Source: Deinococcus radiotolerans (GTDB taxonomy: Bacteria; Deinococcota; Deinococci; Deinococcales; Deinococcaceae). From it: a stretch of DNA of 56,322 nucleotides. The DNA lies in contig NZ_BMPE01000019.1 in NCBI RefSeq assembly GCF_014647435.1, forward strand, positions 1 to 56,322, read 5' to 3'. A program made the translations under genes and the position numbers. This document shows, in pieces, positions 8,652 through 20,953 of the stretch; position 1 is the stretch's first letter, and the number at the start of each line of letters is the position of its first letter. Under the pieces are notes generated by a model. It saw only the letters and a program-made list of their open reading frames with translations, was not told the DNA's origin and ran no database searches.

Positions 8652-9002
8652 ATGCCCGACCCGTCCCCCCTCACCCCCACGCTGCGTGACCTGCTGCCCC
8701 TGCTCCTCCTGAGTTTCAGCGCCGGTAGCCTGACCCAGCTCACGCGGCTGCTCGCCCGACCCGGCCGGCCCCGCCTGCGTCCCACCCTGGCCCTGGCTAC
8801 CGCCGCCGGCATCGCGGCGCTGACGGTCAGCGCCCTCACCTGCGCCGCACTCCCACACCCCGCACCGGCCCTGCTGCTCGCCCTGGCCTGCGTGACCGGC
8901 TGGAGCGGCCCCGGCATCCTGGCCCGCCTGGGCGGCCTGGTCGAGCGTCAACTGGGCCTGCACGACCCCGCCACAGCCCCTAGCCACCCGCCTGACCGCT
9001 GA
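8652..9002 (+). CDS. Small membrane protein, possibly holin-like
   Basis: The 116-residue product has three hydrophobic stretches (about 13-30, 45-65 and 70-85). Its segment GWSGPGILARLGGLVERQLGL recalls the C-terminal part of LydA-type phage holins, so pore formation is one possibility. I cannot confirm the family by eye. The ATG at 8652 has a GGAGG SD 7 nt upstream, and the mRNA should carry a leader of about 50 nt. The operator-containing promoter next to a LexA/cI-like repressor suggests inducible expression. No lysin or other phage gene is nearby. Confidence 0.65.
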   Translation: MPDPSPLTPTLRDLLPLLLLSFSAGSLTQLTRLLARPGRPRLRPTLALATAAGIAALTVSALTCAALPHPAPALLLALACVTGWSGPGILARLGGLVERQLGLHDPATAPSHPPDR

Positions 9003-9140
9003 CCCAGGAGTCCTCCGGACAGCCCCCGCCAACGGTCCTGAAACCCTCTGAAGTTTCGCCTCCTGGCCCCACGACTGACCGGACGGACCAATGGAGAGTT
9101 CCGCCACAGCCGCCCCGCACGCCCACCCGCACAATGACGC

Positions 9141-10298
9141 ATGAACCTCAAGCGCGCGCCGGGCGACCACGCCCGCCCTGCCCTGTTCGCCCCGCTGCTC
9201 ACGCTGCTGCTGGGCACCCTGCCGGTCACGCAGGCCCAGACGGCCCCCAGCGCGGCCCCACCGGCCACCCCGCAGGAGCGCCGGGTCAAGAGCGCCGCGC
9301 CCCTGAGCGCCGCCGAGCAGGCCACCCTGCAGGCCCTGGTCAGCCGCGTGCGGCCCGCGACCGTACGCATTGAGCAGTGCGTCCCTACCCGCTGTGACAA
9401 CCCGGACGGCATCGGGTCCGGCGTGCTGATCAGCGCGGACGGCCTGATCCTCACCGCGTACCACGTGATCAACGGCGCGCGCGACCTGAGCGTGCAGCTG
9501 CTCAGCAAGACCCGCTACCCCGCGCAGGTGATCGGGTACAACGACCAGGACGACTTGGCGCTGCTGCGCGTGAATGTCCCGGCCGGCACGCCCTTCCTGC
9601 CGCTGGCCGCCGCGAAGCCCGCCGTGGGCGACACGGCCCTGGCCATCGGGAACGGGAACGGGGCGTTCCTGACCTCCAAGACCGGGCGCCTGCTGGGCCT
9701 GGACAGTGACCCGGGCCGCGCGGACTTCCCCCCGGGCACCCTGGAACTGAACGCGCCCCTGATCCCCGGGGACAGTGGCGGCCCGGTTGTGAACACCAGG
9801 GGCGAGGTGACCGGCATCGTGAGTTACATCAGCCTGGCGCCCGGCAGCGGCCCACGCTCGTACGCAGTGCCCGTGACGCTCAGCGACCCGCGCGTGGCGG
9901 CCCTGAAGCGTGGTGAGAAGCGGGACGCGCCCATCATCGGGATTGGGCTGGACGGCGTGTTCTCGGACCTGTTCTACCTGCCCAGCGAGGGCTTCAAGGA
10001 GCTGACGAAACTGCTGTCGCTGGGTGAGACGCCGGGCGCGTTCTTCACCAGTGTGCGGCGGGGCAGTCCCGCCGCGCAGGCGGGCCTGAAGCCCCTCATC
10101 CTGAATGCCGCCTCCAAGCGGGTGTCCGGGGACATCGTGACGGCGGTGAACGGCAAGCGCATCGTGAACTTCGCGGAGTTCCAGTACGCCGTGCGCGCCT
10201 TCCAGCCGGGCGACACCGTAACCCTGAGCGTCCTGCGGGACGGCAAACCGCTGGAAGTGAAACTGACCCTGGTGGGGCGCAGCACCCTGAGCAACTGA
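9141..10298 (+). CDS. Secreted HtrA/Deg-like serine protease with PDZ domain
   Basis: The 385-residue product starts with a signal peptide (about 1-32). A trypsin-like domain follows with catalytic triad H108 (TAYHVI), D138 (DQDDLALL) and S212 (PGDSGGPV). A C-terminal PDZ domain spans about 290-380 (GSPAAQAGL ... [12 protein letters not shown]). HtrA proteins degrade or refold damaged exported proteins. An unusual pair C80/C85 in the protease domain may form a disulfide. The ATG is chosen because CACAAT lies 5 nt upstream; an ATG at 9134 is out of frame. The gene ends in a terminator. Confidence 0.92.
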   Translation: MNLKRAPGDHARPALFAPLLTLLLGTLPVTQAQTAPSAAPPATPQERRVKSAAPLSAAEQATLQALVSRVRPATVRIEQCVPTRCDNPDGIGSGVLISADGLILTAYHVINGARDLSVQLLSKTRYPAQVIGYNDQDDLALLRVNVPAGTPFLPLAAAKPAVGDTALAIGNGNGAFLTSKTGRLLGLDSDPGRADFPPGTLELNAPLIPGDSGGPVVNTRGEVTGIVSYISLAPGSGPRSYAVPVTLSDPRVAALKRGEKRDAPIIGIGLDGVFSDLFYLPSEGFKELTKLLSLGETPGAFFTSVRRGSPAAQAGLKPLILNAASKRVSGDIVTAVNGKRIVNFAEFQYAVRAFQPGDTVTLSVLRDGKPLEVKLTLVGRSTLSN

Positions 10299-10318
10299 GC
10301 GTTCCGGGGAGACGAGAC

Positions 10319-10349
10319 GGCCGGGGTGATGTGCCCCGGCCTTCATATT
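10319..10349 (+). terminator. Terminator of the HtrA-like gene
   Basis: A perfect 8-bp stem (GGCCGGGG/CCCCGGCC, 7-nt loop) is followed by TTCATATTG. Confidence 0.7.
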
Positions 10350-10362
10350 GTCGTAATAGGTC

Positions 10363-10390
10363 TTGACAATTCTGCTTTTAACAGAATAAT
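10363..10390 (+). promoter_or_regulatory. Strong promoter containing an inverted repeat
   Basis: Consensus TTGACA (10363-10368), a 16-nt spacer and AATAAT (10385-10390) lie 7 nt before the ATG at 10398. The spacer carries ATTCTG-N7-CAGAAT (10369-10387), a likely operator. Confidence 0.75.
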
Positions 10391-10397
10391 GCGGATT

Positions 10398-10856
<459 letters not shown>

Positions 10857-10880
10857 ACCCCCACACCACACAGACGCGCC

Positions 10881-10912
10881 CACCCTGCCCGCTCACGCGC
10901 GGCAGGGTGTTT
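10881..10912 (+). terminator. Terminator after the 152-residue gene
   Basis: A 9-bp stem (CACCCTGCC/GGCAGGGTG) is followed by TTTCACG, 25 nt after the stop. Confidence 0.7.
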
Positions 10913-10992
10913 CACGGCCCGCACCCGCCGCCCAGGACGGCGCTGCGGGCCTCATCAGCTGAGCTTCACCCACACCCGCTAGCCTGACCCCC

Positions 10993-11658
10993 GTGAAGCG
11001 CGGCCTCCTGCTCCCCACCCTGCTCGTCCTGAGCACCGCCCACGCGCAGCCCACCCCGGACCCCCTGAGCGGCGGAGACTACGCGCAGGCCTACGCGGCC
11101 GCGCAGGCGGCCGGGGACGCCGTGACCGCCAGCCGCGCCGCCGCCGCCATGACCGAATACCGCGCCGGAAGCCGAGACTGGACCACCCGCGCCGTGCAGG
11201 CCGCCCGTCAGGCCACCGCCGCCCACCCCAGCGACCCGGACGCGCAGCTTGCGCTGGGCAGCGCCCTGGGCCTCCAGGCCCGCGCCGGCGGCTACACCCT
11301 GGGCGCCCTGAGCACCGCGCAGCAGGCCCGCGCCGCCCTGGACCGCGCCCTGAACCTCGCGCCGGACCGGGCCGACATCCAGGCGGTGCTGGCCGAATGG
11401 CACGCCGGCGCCTGGGCCAAAGCCGGCATCTTCAGCGGCGGCAACCAGGAGCGCGCCCGCAGCCTGGCCACCGCCGCCGCCCGCCGCGCCCCGGACAGCG
11501 TGTTCGTGCAGGCCCACGCCGGCATTGCCCTGAGCCTGATCAGGGACCCGCAGGCCCGGCCCCTCCTGAACCGCGCCGTCAACCTGGACGCGCCCACCGC
11601 CCTGACCCGCGACCTTCAGGCCCAGGCAAAACGCGTTCTGGACAGCCTGAAACCATAA
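10993..11658 (+). CDS. Secreted TPR-like repeat protein
   Basis: The 221-residue product has a signal peptide with a likely cleavage after AHA (residue 18). Ala-rich helical repeats follow, of the tetratricopeptide type (for example AHPSDPDAQLALGSALGL and ALDRALNLAPDRADIQAVLAE). It probably acts outside the cytoplasm in protein-protein contacts; no enzyme motif is visible. The GTG start is set by TAGCCT (10980-10985), 7 nt upstream. Confidence 0.82.
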   Translation: MKRGLLLPTLLVLSTAHAQPTPDPLSGGDYAQAYAAAQAAGDAVTASRAAAAMTEYRAGSRDWTTRAVQAARQATAAHPSDPDAQLALGSALGLQARAGGYTLGALSTAQQARAALDRALNLAPDRADIQAVLAEWHAGAWAKAGIFSGGNQERARSLATAAARRAPDSVFVQAHAGIALSLIRDPQARPLLNRAVNLDAPTALTRDLQAQAKRVLDSLKP

Positions 11659-11691
11659 GCGGAAGCCTGAGTGAAGCGCTAATAACGATCC

Positions 11692-12438
11692 TCAGCGCCG
11701 GTCCCACCACGTCGCCGCGCGGGTGCCGGGCAACAGGGGCACGTCCAGCGCGTGTCCAGCGCGCTCTGCCAGCGCCTGCGCTTCCGCCTGCGCGCGGCCC
11801 TCACCCAGCCAGCCGCTCCAGTACGCGCGCAGCACACCAGTCACCAGGGCCAGCGGTACACGCCCGGCCGGCTGCACCGGCTGGTACAGCAGGTCCAGGT
11901 CCGTCAGCGGGCCGCCATCCGGGCCACCCACCGGCTGCCAGTACGGCACATCCACGGTCCGCAGGCCCAGCGCGTGCAGCGCCGCGCGCCGCTGCGCAGG
12001 GTCCACGCCGGTCGCGGCCTCCACCGCGCGGTCCTCGGCACTCTGGCGGCCCGGGTGAACGCTGTCGGCGAACATGCCCGCCAGGCCCGCCGCCTGAACC
12101 ACGCACAGGGTCTCGCCGTGCAGGGCGCGGCCCACACCCATGCCCCGCGCGGCGCGCGTGACCGCCATGAACGAGTTGAAGCCCGCCCCGCGCAGCTCGC
12201 CGGGCAGGGGCAGCAGGGCGTACAGGGTGCCGCCCAGCACCTCGCCACCCGGGGTCTGCGCGACCAGCAGCCGGTCCTCGCGCTGCGGGCTGCGGCGCGT
12301 GATCAGGTGCGAGAAGACCTCCGGGGGAATCAGCATGTCCGGCGCGTAGTAGCTGGCCTCCTGCACCCGCCCGAACGCGGCAATGGCCGGGTCATCGGGG
12401 TCGGTCACGTGCCGCAGCGTGAAGGTCAGGCTCGTCAT
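11692..12438 (-). CDS. GNAT family acetyltransferase
   Basis: The 248-residue product carries a GNAT fold in its first ~150 residues. Acetyl-CoA-binding motif A is at about 95-110 ([15 protein letters not shown]). The C-terminal ~90 residues lie beyond the usual GNAT core and may form a second, degenerate domain. The substrate is unknown. TACCCT (12446-12451) lies 7 nt before the ATG at 12438; the frame continues far upstream, but only from this point does the sequence look like the family. Confidence 0.85.
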   Translation of the reverse strand: MTSLTFTLRHVTDPDDPAIAAFGRVQEASYYAPDMLIPPEVFSHLITRRSPQREDRLLVAQTPGGEVLGGTLYALLPLPGELRGAGFNSFMAVTRAARGMGVGRALHGETLCVVQAAGLAGMFADSVHPGRQSAEDRAVEAATGVDPAQRRAALHALGLRTVDVPYWQPVGGPDGGPLTDLDLLYQPVQPAGRVPLALVTGVLRAYWSGWLGEGRAQAEAQALAERAGHALDVPLLPGTRAATWWDRR

Positions 12439-12445
12439 GCCGCCC

Positions 12446-12451
12446 AGGGTA
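12446..12451 (-). promoter_or_regulatory. -10 box of the GNAT gene
   Basis: TACCCT on the minus strand lies 7 nt before the ATG at 12438 and settles the start within a much longer open frame. Confidence 0.6.
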
Positions 12452-12543
12452 GGAGAGTGAGGCGCGGGGCACTGCAAGTTCCGCCCGCATTGCTGGTCAG
12501 CTTCGCGCCGGGCCACCGGGCGCGGCCTGTATAACTGAAAGTC

Positions 12544-13017
12544 ATGACCCCCACCGACCTGCTGACGACCCTGGTGACCGAACTGGGCTGGAACCTCGCC
12601 GTGTGGCTGCCCACCCTGCTGATCAGCCTGCTGTTCATCCGCGCGGTGCTGGGCGTGCGGGTCCGCGAACTGATCACCGAGATCGAGGAGCACCAGACGG
12701 CCGCGATCGGCGCGGTGTTCTTCTGGGTGTCGCTGGGCTTCAGCCTGCTCCTGAGCCGCACCATCGCCAGCCCCGTCCCCGACGGCGGCACCTGGACCGA
12801 GGCGTTCACGTGGCTGGCCGTGGCCATCATCGTGACGCTGCTGCTGTTCACGCTGGGCGTCCTGGCCGTGTTCGGCAGCCTCGCCCGCCGTAAGGGTGAG
12901 GGCGTGCTGCGTTACATCCGCCGCGAGATGCGCGAGGAGCACAACCTGGCCCTGTCGTTCATCATGGGCGCGCTGTTCCTGGTGCCGGCCGTCGTCACGT
13001 ACCACGTCACGCTGTAA
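12544..13017 (+). CDS. Four-helix membrane protein, DUF350-like
   Basis: The 157-residue product has four transmembrane helices in two similar halves. Each half begins with a charged loop followed by a hydrophobic helix: [20 protein letters not shown] and [20 protein letters not shown]. The internal pseudo-repeat resembles DUF350 proteins of unknown function; I infer this by eye. TATAAC lies 8 nt before the ATG. Confidence 0.78.
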   Translation: MTPTDLLTTLVTELGWNLAVWLPTLLISLLFIRAVLGVRVRELITEIEEHQTAAIGAVFFWVSLGFSLLLSRTIASPVPDGGTWTEAFTWLAVAIIVTLLLFTLGVLAVFGSLARRKGEGVLRYIRREMREEHNLALSFIMGALFLVPAVVTYHVTL

Positions 13018-13103
13018 ATCACCCTGCGCCCCACGCCCCCGGAGCGGCGGTTCCGGGGGCGTGAACTGTCGTCAGGGTCGGGCGGCCCGTCCCCGCACCC
13101 CGC

Positions 13104-13109
13104 TATGCT
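13104..13109 (+). promoter_or_regulatory. -10 box of glnS, leaderless type
   Basis: TATGCT ends 7 nt before the ATG at 13117 and overlaps an in-frame upstream codon at 13105, so it favours the start at 13117. Confidence 0.65.
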
Positions 13110-13116
13110 GGGCGGC

Positions 13117-15546
<2,430 letters not shown>

Positions 15547-15566
15547 GCCGCACCACATCCGGTGTT

Positions 15567-15602
15567 CCCGGCCTTCCGTTTCAGGGAGGCCGGGTCTGTT
15601 TT
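15567..15602 (+). terminator. Terminator of glnS
   Basis: An 8-bp stem (CCCGGCCT/AGGCCGGG) is followed by TCTGTTTT. The T-tract runs into the -10 box of the next gene. Confidence 0.75.
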
Positions 15603-15605
15603 AAT
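15600..15605 (+). promoter_or_regulatory. -10 box of agmatine deiminase
   Basis: TTTAAT lies 7 nt before the ATG at 15613 and favours it over the ATG at 15604. It overlaps the glnS terminator T-tract. Confidence 0.55.
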
Positions 15606-15612
15606 GACCCCC

Positions 15613-16668
<1,056 letters not shown>

Positions 16669-16671
16669 GGC

Positions 16672-17055
16672 GTGCCGTTCCAGCCGCTGCCGGAGGATCA
16701 GCCGAGCTGCACCGTGGCGTGCCCCGCGTGCGGGCACCGCTGGCTGGTGTACGAGCAGCAGCTGGGCCTGCTGGGCTCCTGCCCGGCCTGCGGTGGCGCG
16801 CGGCCCCGGTACATGGGGAGCGTGGCGCCGGGCAGTGGGCGGCAGGTGTCGTTCGGCACTTTCCGCGCCCTGCTGGATGAGCCGCGTCTGCTGGATCTGA
16901 TCGGGCAGGCGCTGGGGCTGCACCCGACAGGCGCGGAGCGCTTCGCGGACAGTCAGGGCCGCGAGGTGCCGCTGGAGGATGTTCACTACGCCCTCCAGGG
17001 GAACGCAGAGTGGCAGGGGCAGGTCTACAACCTCCACATGAGCCGCGCCCGCTGA
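16672..17055 (+). CDS. Zinc-ribbon hypothetical protein
   Basis: The 127-residue product carries two CPAC knuckles (C17/C20 and C37/C40) that should bind one zinc ion. The remaining part holds FRALLDEPRLLDLIGQALGL. I recognise no family. It starts with GTG 4 nt after the aguA stop, so it is likely translated from the same message. Confidence 0.78.
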   Translation: MPFQPLPEDQPSCTVACPACGHRWLVYEQQLGLLGSCPACGGARPRYMGSVAPGSGRQVSFGTFRALLDEPRLLDLIGQALGLHPTGAERFADSQGREVPLEDVHYALQGNAEWQGQVYNLHMSRAR

Positions 17056-17065
17056 GCGCGCGTGC

Positions 17066-17071
17066 CAGATT
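17066..17071 (+). promoter_or_regulatory. -10-like box of the tandem GNAT gene
   Basis: CAGATT lies 6 nt before the GTG at 17078, a C-variant of the TANNNT box. Confidence 0.45.
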
Positions 17072-17077
17072 GACGGC

Positions 17078-18190
17078 GTGACCGACCTTGACCTTGGCGG
17101 CGGGTACTCGGCCCGCTCGATCTCGCTGGAGGCGTACCGGGCAGCGTGTGCGCGGCTGGAGGACCGGATCTTCGGCGGCACGTCCCTGTACGCGTTCGAC
17201 CCACCGCAGCGGACGGCCCCGCCGCTGGGCCCCTCATGGAACTGGGGCGTGTACCACGGCGCGGACCTGATCGGCTGGCATCACGCGCACGCGCTGGACG
17301 AGCAGACCGCGTACATGGCCGACACGGGCCTGCTGCCCGAGCATCAGGGACGTGGGGTATACACGCGGCTGCTGCCGCACCTGCTGGCCACCTTCCGCGC
17401 GGCGGGGTTCGCGCTCGTCAAGAGCCACCACCGCGCGACGAACAACGCTGTGATCCTCCCCAAGCTGCGCGCCGGGTTTCACCTTCAGGGCCTGAACGCG
17501 TACGAGGGCGGCGTGAATGCCGCGTTGACCCTCAGCCTGGACGGCACGTACGGGGAGGCGATGCACGTCCGCAGCGGCTTCCGGCCGCCCAGCGGTGAGG
17601 CGGCGCGGCGCCTGGGGCTGCCTGACCGGCCCGCCCCTGCACCGGTCCCGGCTCCCAGCCTCTCCCTCCCGCCGGAAGCGGAGAGCGGCGTGGACCTGGG
17701 GGGCGGGTACAGCCTGCACCGCGTGCCCACCGCCACGTACCGCGAGGTGTACGCGCAACTGGAGGCCGCCGCGTACGGGACGGACTCGTTCGACTGGGGC
17801 GACCGTGAATCCGCCCCTGCGCCGCGCGGCCCGCTGTGGAGCTGGCTGATCGGTTACGAGGGTCAGGTGGCCGGGTGGCAGGCCAGCCGAGCGTGGGACC
17901 CGCGCACGGCGTACATGGTGAACACCGCGCTGCTGCCCGCGCACCGGGGCCGGGGCGTGTACACCCGCCTGCTGCCCGTGATCCTGGAGGCCCTGCGCGC
18001 CGAGGGCTACGCGCTGGTGCGCAGCCACCACCACCTGACGAACAACGCCGTGATCATCCCGAAGCTGCGCGCAGGCTTCCGCTTTCAGGGCGTGCAGATC
18101 GACGAGCACGGCGTGATGGCAGTGCTGCTCCTCAGCTTCGACCAGGGGTACGCGGCGTACATGGACCGCCGCAGTGGCCTGACCCGCTGA
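17078..18190 (+). CDS. Protein with two tandem GNAT acetyltransferase domains
   Basis: The 370-residue product is an internal duplication. Both halves begin with LGGGYS, share a WNW/WSW core, and contain TAYMADTGLLPEHQGRGVYT (half 1) or TAYMVNTALLPAHRGRGVYT (half 2) as the acetyl-CoA site. Both also have a TNNAVI(L/I)PKLRAGF block. The halves are joined by a Pro/Ala linker near 185-205. Both retain the RGVYTRLLP pyrophosphate loop, so both may be active. The substrate is unknown. Confidence 0.88.
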   Translation: MTDLDLGGGYSARSISLEAYRAACARLEDRIFGGTSLYAFDPPQRTAPPLGPSWNWGVYHGADLIGWHHAHALDEQTAYMADTGLLPEHQGRGVYTRLLPHLLATFRAAGFALVKSHHRATNNAVILPKLRAGFHLQGLNAYEGGVNAALTLSLDGTYGEAMHVRSGFRPPSGEAARRLGLPDRPAPAPVPAPSLSLPPEAESGVDLGGGYSLHRVPTATYREVYAQLEAAAYGTDSFDWGDRESAPAPRGPLWSWLIGYEGQVAGWQASRAWDPRTAYMVNTALLPAHRGRGVYTRLLPVILEALRAEGYALVRSHHHLTNNAVIIPKLRAGFRFQGVQIDEHGVMAVLLLSFDQGYAAYMDRRSGLTR

Positions 18191-18235
18191 GGGGCCGCGG
18201 TAGACGGCGCGCAGCACCGGCAGAGGCCGGGGTGG

Positions 18236-18241
18236 TGTACT
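18236..18241 (+). promoter_or_regulatory. -10-like box of the aldo/keto reductase gene
   Basis: TGTACT lies 6 nt before the ATG at 18248. Confidence 0.4.
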
Positions 18242-18247
18242 GCCGGT

Positions 18248-19246
18248 ATGACCTTTCCTGATCCGGACCGGTACGCGCGCCTGCCCTACCGCCGCGCGGG
18301 CCGCAGCGGCCTGCAGCTCCCGGTGGTGTCGCTGGGCCTGTGGCACAACTTCGGTGGCGTGGACCGCCTGGAAACCATGCGCGAGATGCTGAGGACCGCG
18401 TTCGACGGCGGCGTCACGCACTTCGACCTGGCGAACAACTACGGCCCGCCCCCCGGCAGCGCCGAAAGCAACCTGGGACAGCTGCTGCGGCAGGACTTCG
18501 CGCCGTACCGGGACGAGCTGATCATCTCCACGAAGGCCGGGTACACCATGTGGCCCGGCCCGTACGGCGACTGGGGCAGCCGCAAGTACCTGCTGAGCAG
18601 CCTGGACGCCAGCCTCAGGAGGCTGGGCCTGCCGTACGTGGACGTCTTCTACCACCACCGGCCCGACCCGAACACGCCGCTGGAGGAGACGATGGGCGCC
18701 CTTGATCACGCGGTGCGCAGCGGGCGGGCGCTGTACGTGGGCCTGAGCAACTACCCGGCGGACCTGACCCGGCAGGCGGCGCAGATCCTGCGGGCGCTGG
18801 GTACGCCCTGCGTGCTGCACCAGCCCAAATACAGCCTGTTCGAGCGGGGTGTGGAGGGCGGCCTGCTGGACGCCGCGCGGGACGAGGGGATCGGCGTGAT
18901 CGCGTTCAGCCCGCTGGCGCAGGGCCTGCTGACCGGCAAGTACCTGGGCGGCATTCCCGGGGATTCCCGCGCGGCGGGCGGCGGCTTCCTGAAGCCCGAG
19001 CACGTCACCGAGGAACGCCTGACCCGGGTGCGCGCCCTGAACGATCTGGCCGCCGCGCGGGGGCAGACGCTGGCGCAGCTGGCGCTGGCGTGGGTGCTGC
19101 GCCACCCCGAGATGACGAGCGCCCTGATCGGCGCCAGCCGGCCCGCGCAGATCACGGACGCGCTGGGCGCGCTGAACGCCGGGCCGCTCCGCGCGGACGA
19201 ACTGGACCGGATCGAGGTGATCCTGCGCGGGGAAGCCGCGCCGTGA
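18248..19246 (+). CDS. Aldo/keto reductase, YghZ-like
   Basis: This NADPH-dependent (beta/alpha)8-barrel reductase has 332 residues. The catalytic set is visible as D and Y in FDLANNYG, K in STKAGY and H in VFYHHRPD. The GPPPGSAE and WPGPYGDWGSRKYL segments match the L-glyceraldehyde-3-phosphate reductase (YghZ) branch, which detoxifies aldehydes. The assignment to that branch is by motif, so the natural substrate remains open. It converges on the DsbA-fold gene, with 6 nt between their ends. Confidence 0.9.
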   Translation: MTFPDPDRYARLPYRRAGRSGLQLPVVSLGLWHNFGGVDRLETMREMLRTAFDGGVTHFDLANNYGPPPGSAESNLGQLLRQDFAPYRDELIISTKAGYTMWPGPYGDWGSRKYLLSSLDASLRRLGLPYVDVFYHHRPDPNTPLEETMGALDHAVRSGRALYVGLSNYPADLTRQAAQILRALGTPCVLHQPKYSLFERGVEGGLLDAARDEGIGVIAFSPLAQGLLTGKYLGGIPGDSRAAGGGFLKPEHVTEERLTRVRALNDLAAARGQTLAQLALAWVLRHPEMTSALIGASRPAQITDALGALNAGPLRADELDRIEVILRGEAAP

Positions 19247-19252
19247 CGGTGA

Positions 19253-19903
19253 TCAGGCGCGGCGGGGTGGGCGGTTCTTCGCGCGTTTGATCGTGCCGAT
19301 CCCCGCCTCGCTGGTCAGCACAGTGCGGTACAGCGTCCACCACTCGCGCGCCTTGTCCGCCTCGCGGGTGAGGGTCTCGAAGCGGTAATACGCGGCCTCG
19401 CCGGTCGGGAGGACGAACGTGGGCGTGCCGAACACGCCCACCTCGCGCGCGGCGTCCAGCTCGGCGCGCAGCTCGGCGCGGCGGGCGTCCTCCTCGGCCA
19501 GGGCGGCCGCGAAGGCTGCCTGATCCAGACCCGCCTCCTGCGCGGCGACGTGAATGGCGGCGTCACTCAGGGGCTCCCTGCGCTCGTGGTGCGCGCGGAA
19601 CAGGGCCAGCGTGAACGCCCAGTGTGCCGCCTCGCCCTGAAGGGCCGCCGCGTGGGACGCCAGGAACGCGCGCAGGCTGGGCGTCTGGTACTTCATATAC
19701 CCCTCGCCCTCCGGGGCGTCCAGCGTCTGCTCCGTGATCCGCCACGTCAGGTCCCTGGCGTTGTCCGCGTGGTTGCCCTCCACCAGCGAGAAGTGCCGCA
19801 GGGTGAAGTCCTCGCCCTCCGCGCGCAACACCGCGGCGAGTTCCACGCCACGCCAGGCGTAGGGGCACAGGAAATCGAAGTACAGCTCGGTCGCTTGGGT
19901 CAT
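19253..19903 (-). CDS. DsbA-family thioredoxin-fold protein with a single cysteine
   Basis: The 216-residue product has the DsbA/FrnE fold: an N-terminal strand into FDFLCPYAW, an inserted helical domain, and VGVFGTPTFVLP with the cis-proline. The usual CxxC is reduced to C-P-Y-A, and no other cysteine is present. It is therefore unlikely to be a simple disulfide oxidoreductase. It may act like 2-hydroxychromene-2-carboxylate isomerase or use the lone cysteine otherwise. TACGGT (19911-19916) is 7 nt before the ATG at 19903. Confidence 0.86.
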   Translation of the reverse strand: MTQATELYFDFLCPYAWRGVELAAVLRAEGEDFTLRHFSLVEGNHADNARDLTWRITEQTLDAPEGEGYMKYQTPSLRAFLASHAAALQGEAAHWAFTLALFRAHHERREPLSDAAIHVAAQEAGLDQAAFAAALAEEDARRAELRAELDAAREVGVFGTPTFVLPTGEAAYYRFETLTREADKAREWWTLYRTVLTSEAGIGTIKRAKNRPPRRA

Positions 19904-19910
19904 GCGGGGC

Positions 19911-19916
19911 ACCGTA
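19911..19916 (-). promoter_or_regulatory. -10 box of the DsbA-family gene
   Basis: TACGGT on the minus strand lies 7 nt before the ATG at 19903. Confidence 0.6.
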
Positions 19917-19940
19917 CACCCGCGCACCGCCCGGCAAACG

Positions 19941-20924
19941 TCACGCGGGCTGCACTCCACCCAGCGGGCCAGCCTCCACGGCCTCCACCTCGGCGACCGC
20001 CCCGGCGACCAGCACCGCGTCCCCGGCGCGCAGGACGTCCTCGGCGCGGCTGCGCAGCGGCTGCCCGTCCCGCCAGATCGCCACGACCAGCGCGCCCGTC
20101 TCACGGCCCAGGTCCGCCACCGTGCGGCCCACCAGGGCGGGCGGCACACTCAGCTCGCGGATCGTGAAGTGCTCGCTGATCACGTCCCCGCTCAGCAGGC
20201 GGCTCAGGCGCGGCGCGAGCATCATCGCCGCGATCCGGTTCCCGCTCAGCTGGTACGGATTCACGACCTCGTCCGCCCCGGCGCGGCGCATCTTGCGGGC
20301 TGCGGACTCGTCACTGGCCCGCGCGATCACCCGCACGCCCGGGTTCAATCCCCTGGCGGACAGCACCACGTACAGGTTGCTGGGATCGCTGTTGATCACC
20401 GTGACCAGCGACGCCGCCCGCTCGATGCCCGCGCGGCGCAGCACGTCCTCGTCGGTCGCGTCCCCGACCAGGGTGTGCAGCCCCTGCGTCTGCGCCCACT
20501 CCAGGTGCTCCGGGCGGTGGTCAATCACGACCACCTCGCGCCGCGCGCCCCGCAGCGCCACGCTGACCGCCTCGCCCACCTGCCCGTACCCGCACACGAT
20601 CGTGTGATCCTTCAAACCCATGATCCTCCTCTCCCGCCGCCGCCGCGCCGCGCCCGGGTCCGTCACGGTCCGCAGCATCGTCTCGGCCAGCAGCGTCAGC
20701 AGGTACAGCATCAACCCGATCCCCACCAGCATCAGCACCACGCTGAACACCTTGCCGTCCGCGTGCAGGTCGCCCGGCGTGCCGTACCCCACGGTCGTCA
20801 GGGTCATGGCCGTCATGAACAGGCAGTCCAGCCACGACCAGCCCTCCAGCACCCGGTAGCCCACCGTGCCCGACACCACCAGCCCCGCGATCAGGGCCAG
20901 CAGCACGGCGGGGCGGCGGGTCAT
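19941..20924 (-). CDS. Two-helix potassium channel with RCK (TrkA) domains
   Basis: The 327-residue product has a transmembrane helix, a pore loop with selectivity filter TTVGYG (43-48) and a second helix. An RCK-N domain follows whose nucleotide loop is GYGQVG (112-117), with RCK-C after about 235. This is the MthK-like layout, in which cytoplasmic RCK rings gate the channel in response to ligand. The predicted role is potassium flux in the inner membrane. TACACT (20931-20936) is 6 nt before the ATG. Confidence 0.92.
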   Translation of the reverse strand: MTRRPAVLLALIAGLVVSGTVGYRVLEGWSWLDCLFMTAMTLTTVGYGTPGDLHADGKVFSVVLMLVGIGLMLYLLTLLAETMLRTVTDPGAARRRRERRIMGLKDHTIVCGYGQVGEAVSVALRGARREVVVIDHRPEHLEWAQTQGLHTLVGDATDEDVLRRAGIERAASLVTVINSDPSNLYVVLSARGLNPGVRVIARASDESAARKMRRAGADEVVNPYQLSGNRIAAMMLAPRLSRLLSGDVISEHFTIRELSVPPALVGRTVADLGRETGALVVAIWRDGQPLRSRAEDVLRAGDAVLVAGAVAEVEAVEAGPLGGVQPA

Positions 20925-20930
20925 GCCTCA

Positions 20931-20936
20931 AGTGTA
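20931..20936 (-). promoter_or_regulatory. -10 box of the potassium channel gene
   Basis: TACACT on the minus strand lies 6 nt before the ATG at 20924. Confidence 0.6.
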
Positions 20937-20953
20937 GGCGCGCAGCGGTCCGG

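Noticed and set aside
7815..9002. A prophage at the repressor/holin-like locus
   Set aside because: There is no integrase, lysin, capsid, portal or attachment-site repeat nearby. The flanking genes are ordinary, so only a phage-like regulatory pair can be claimed.
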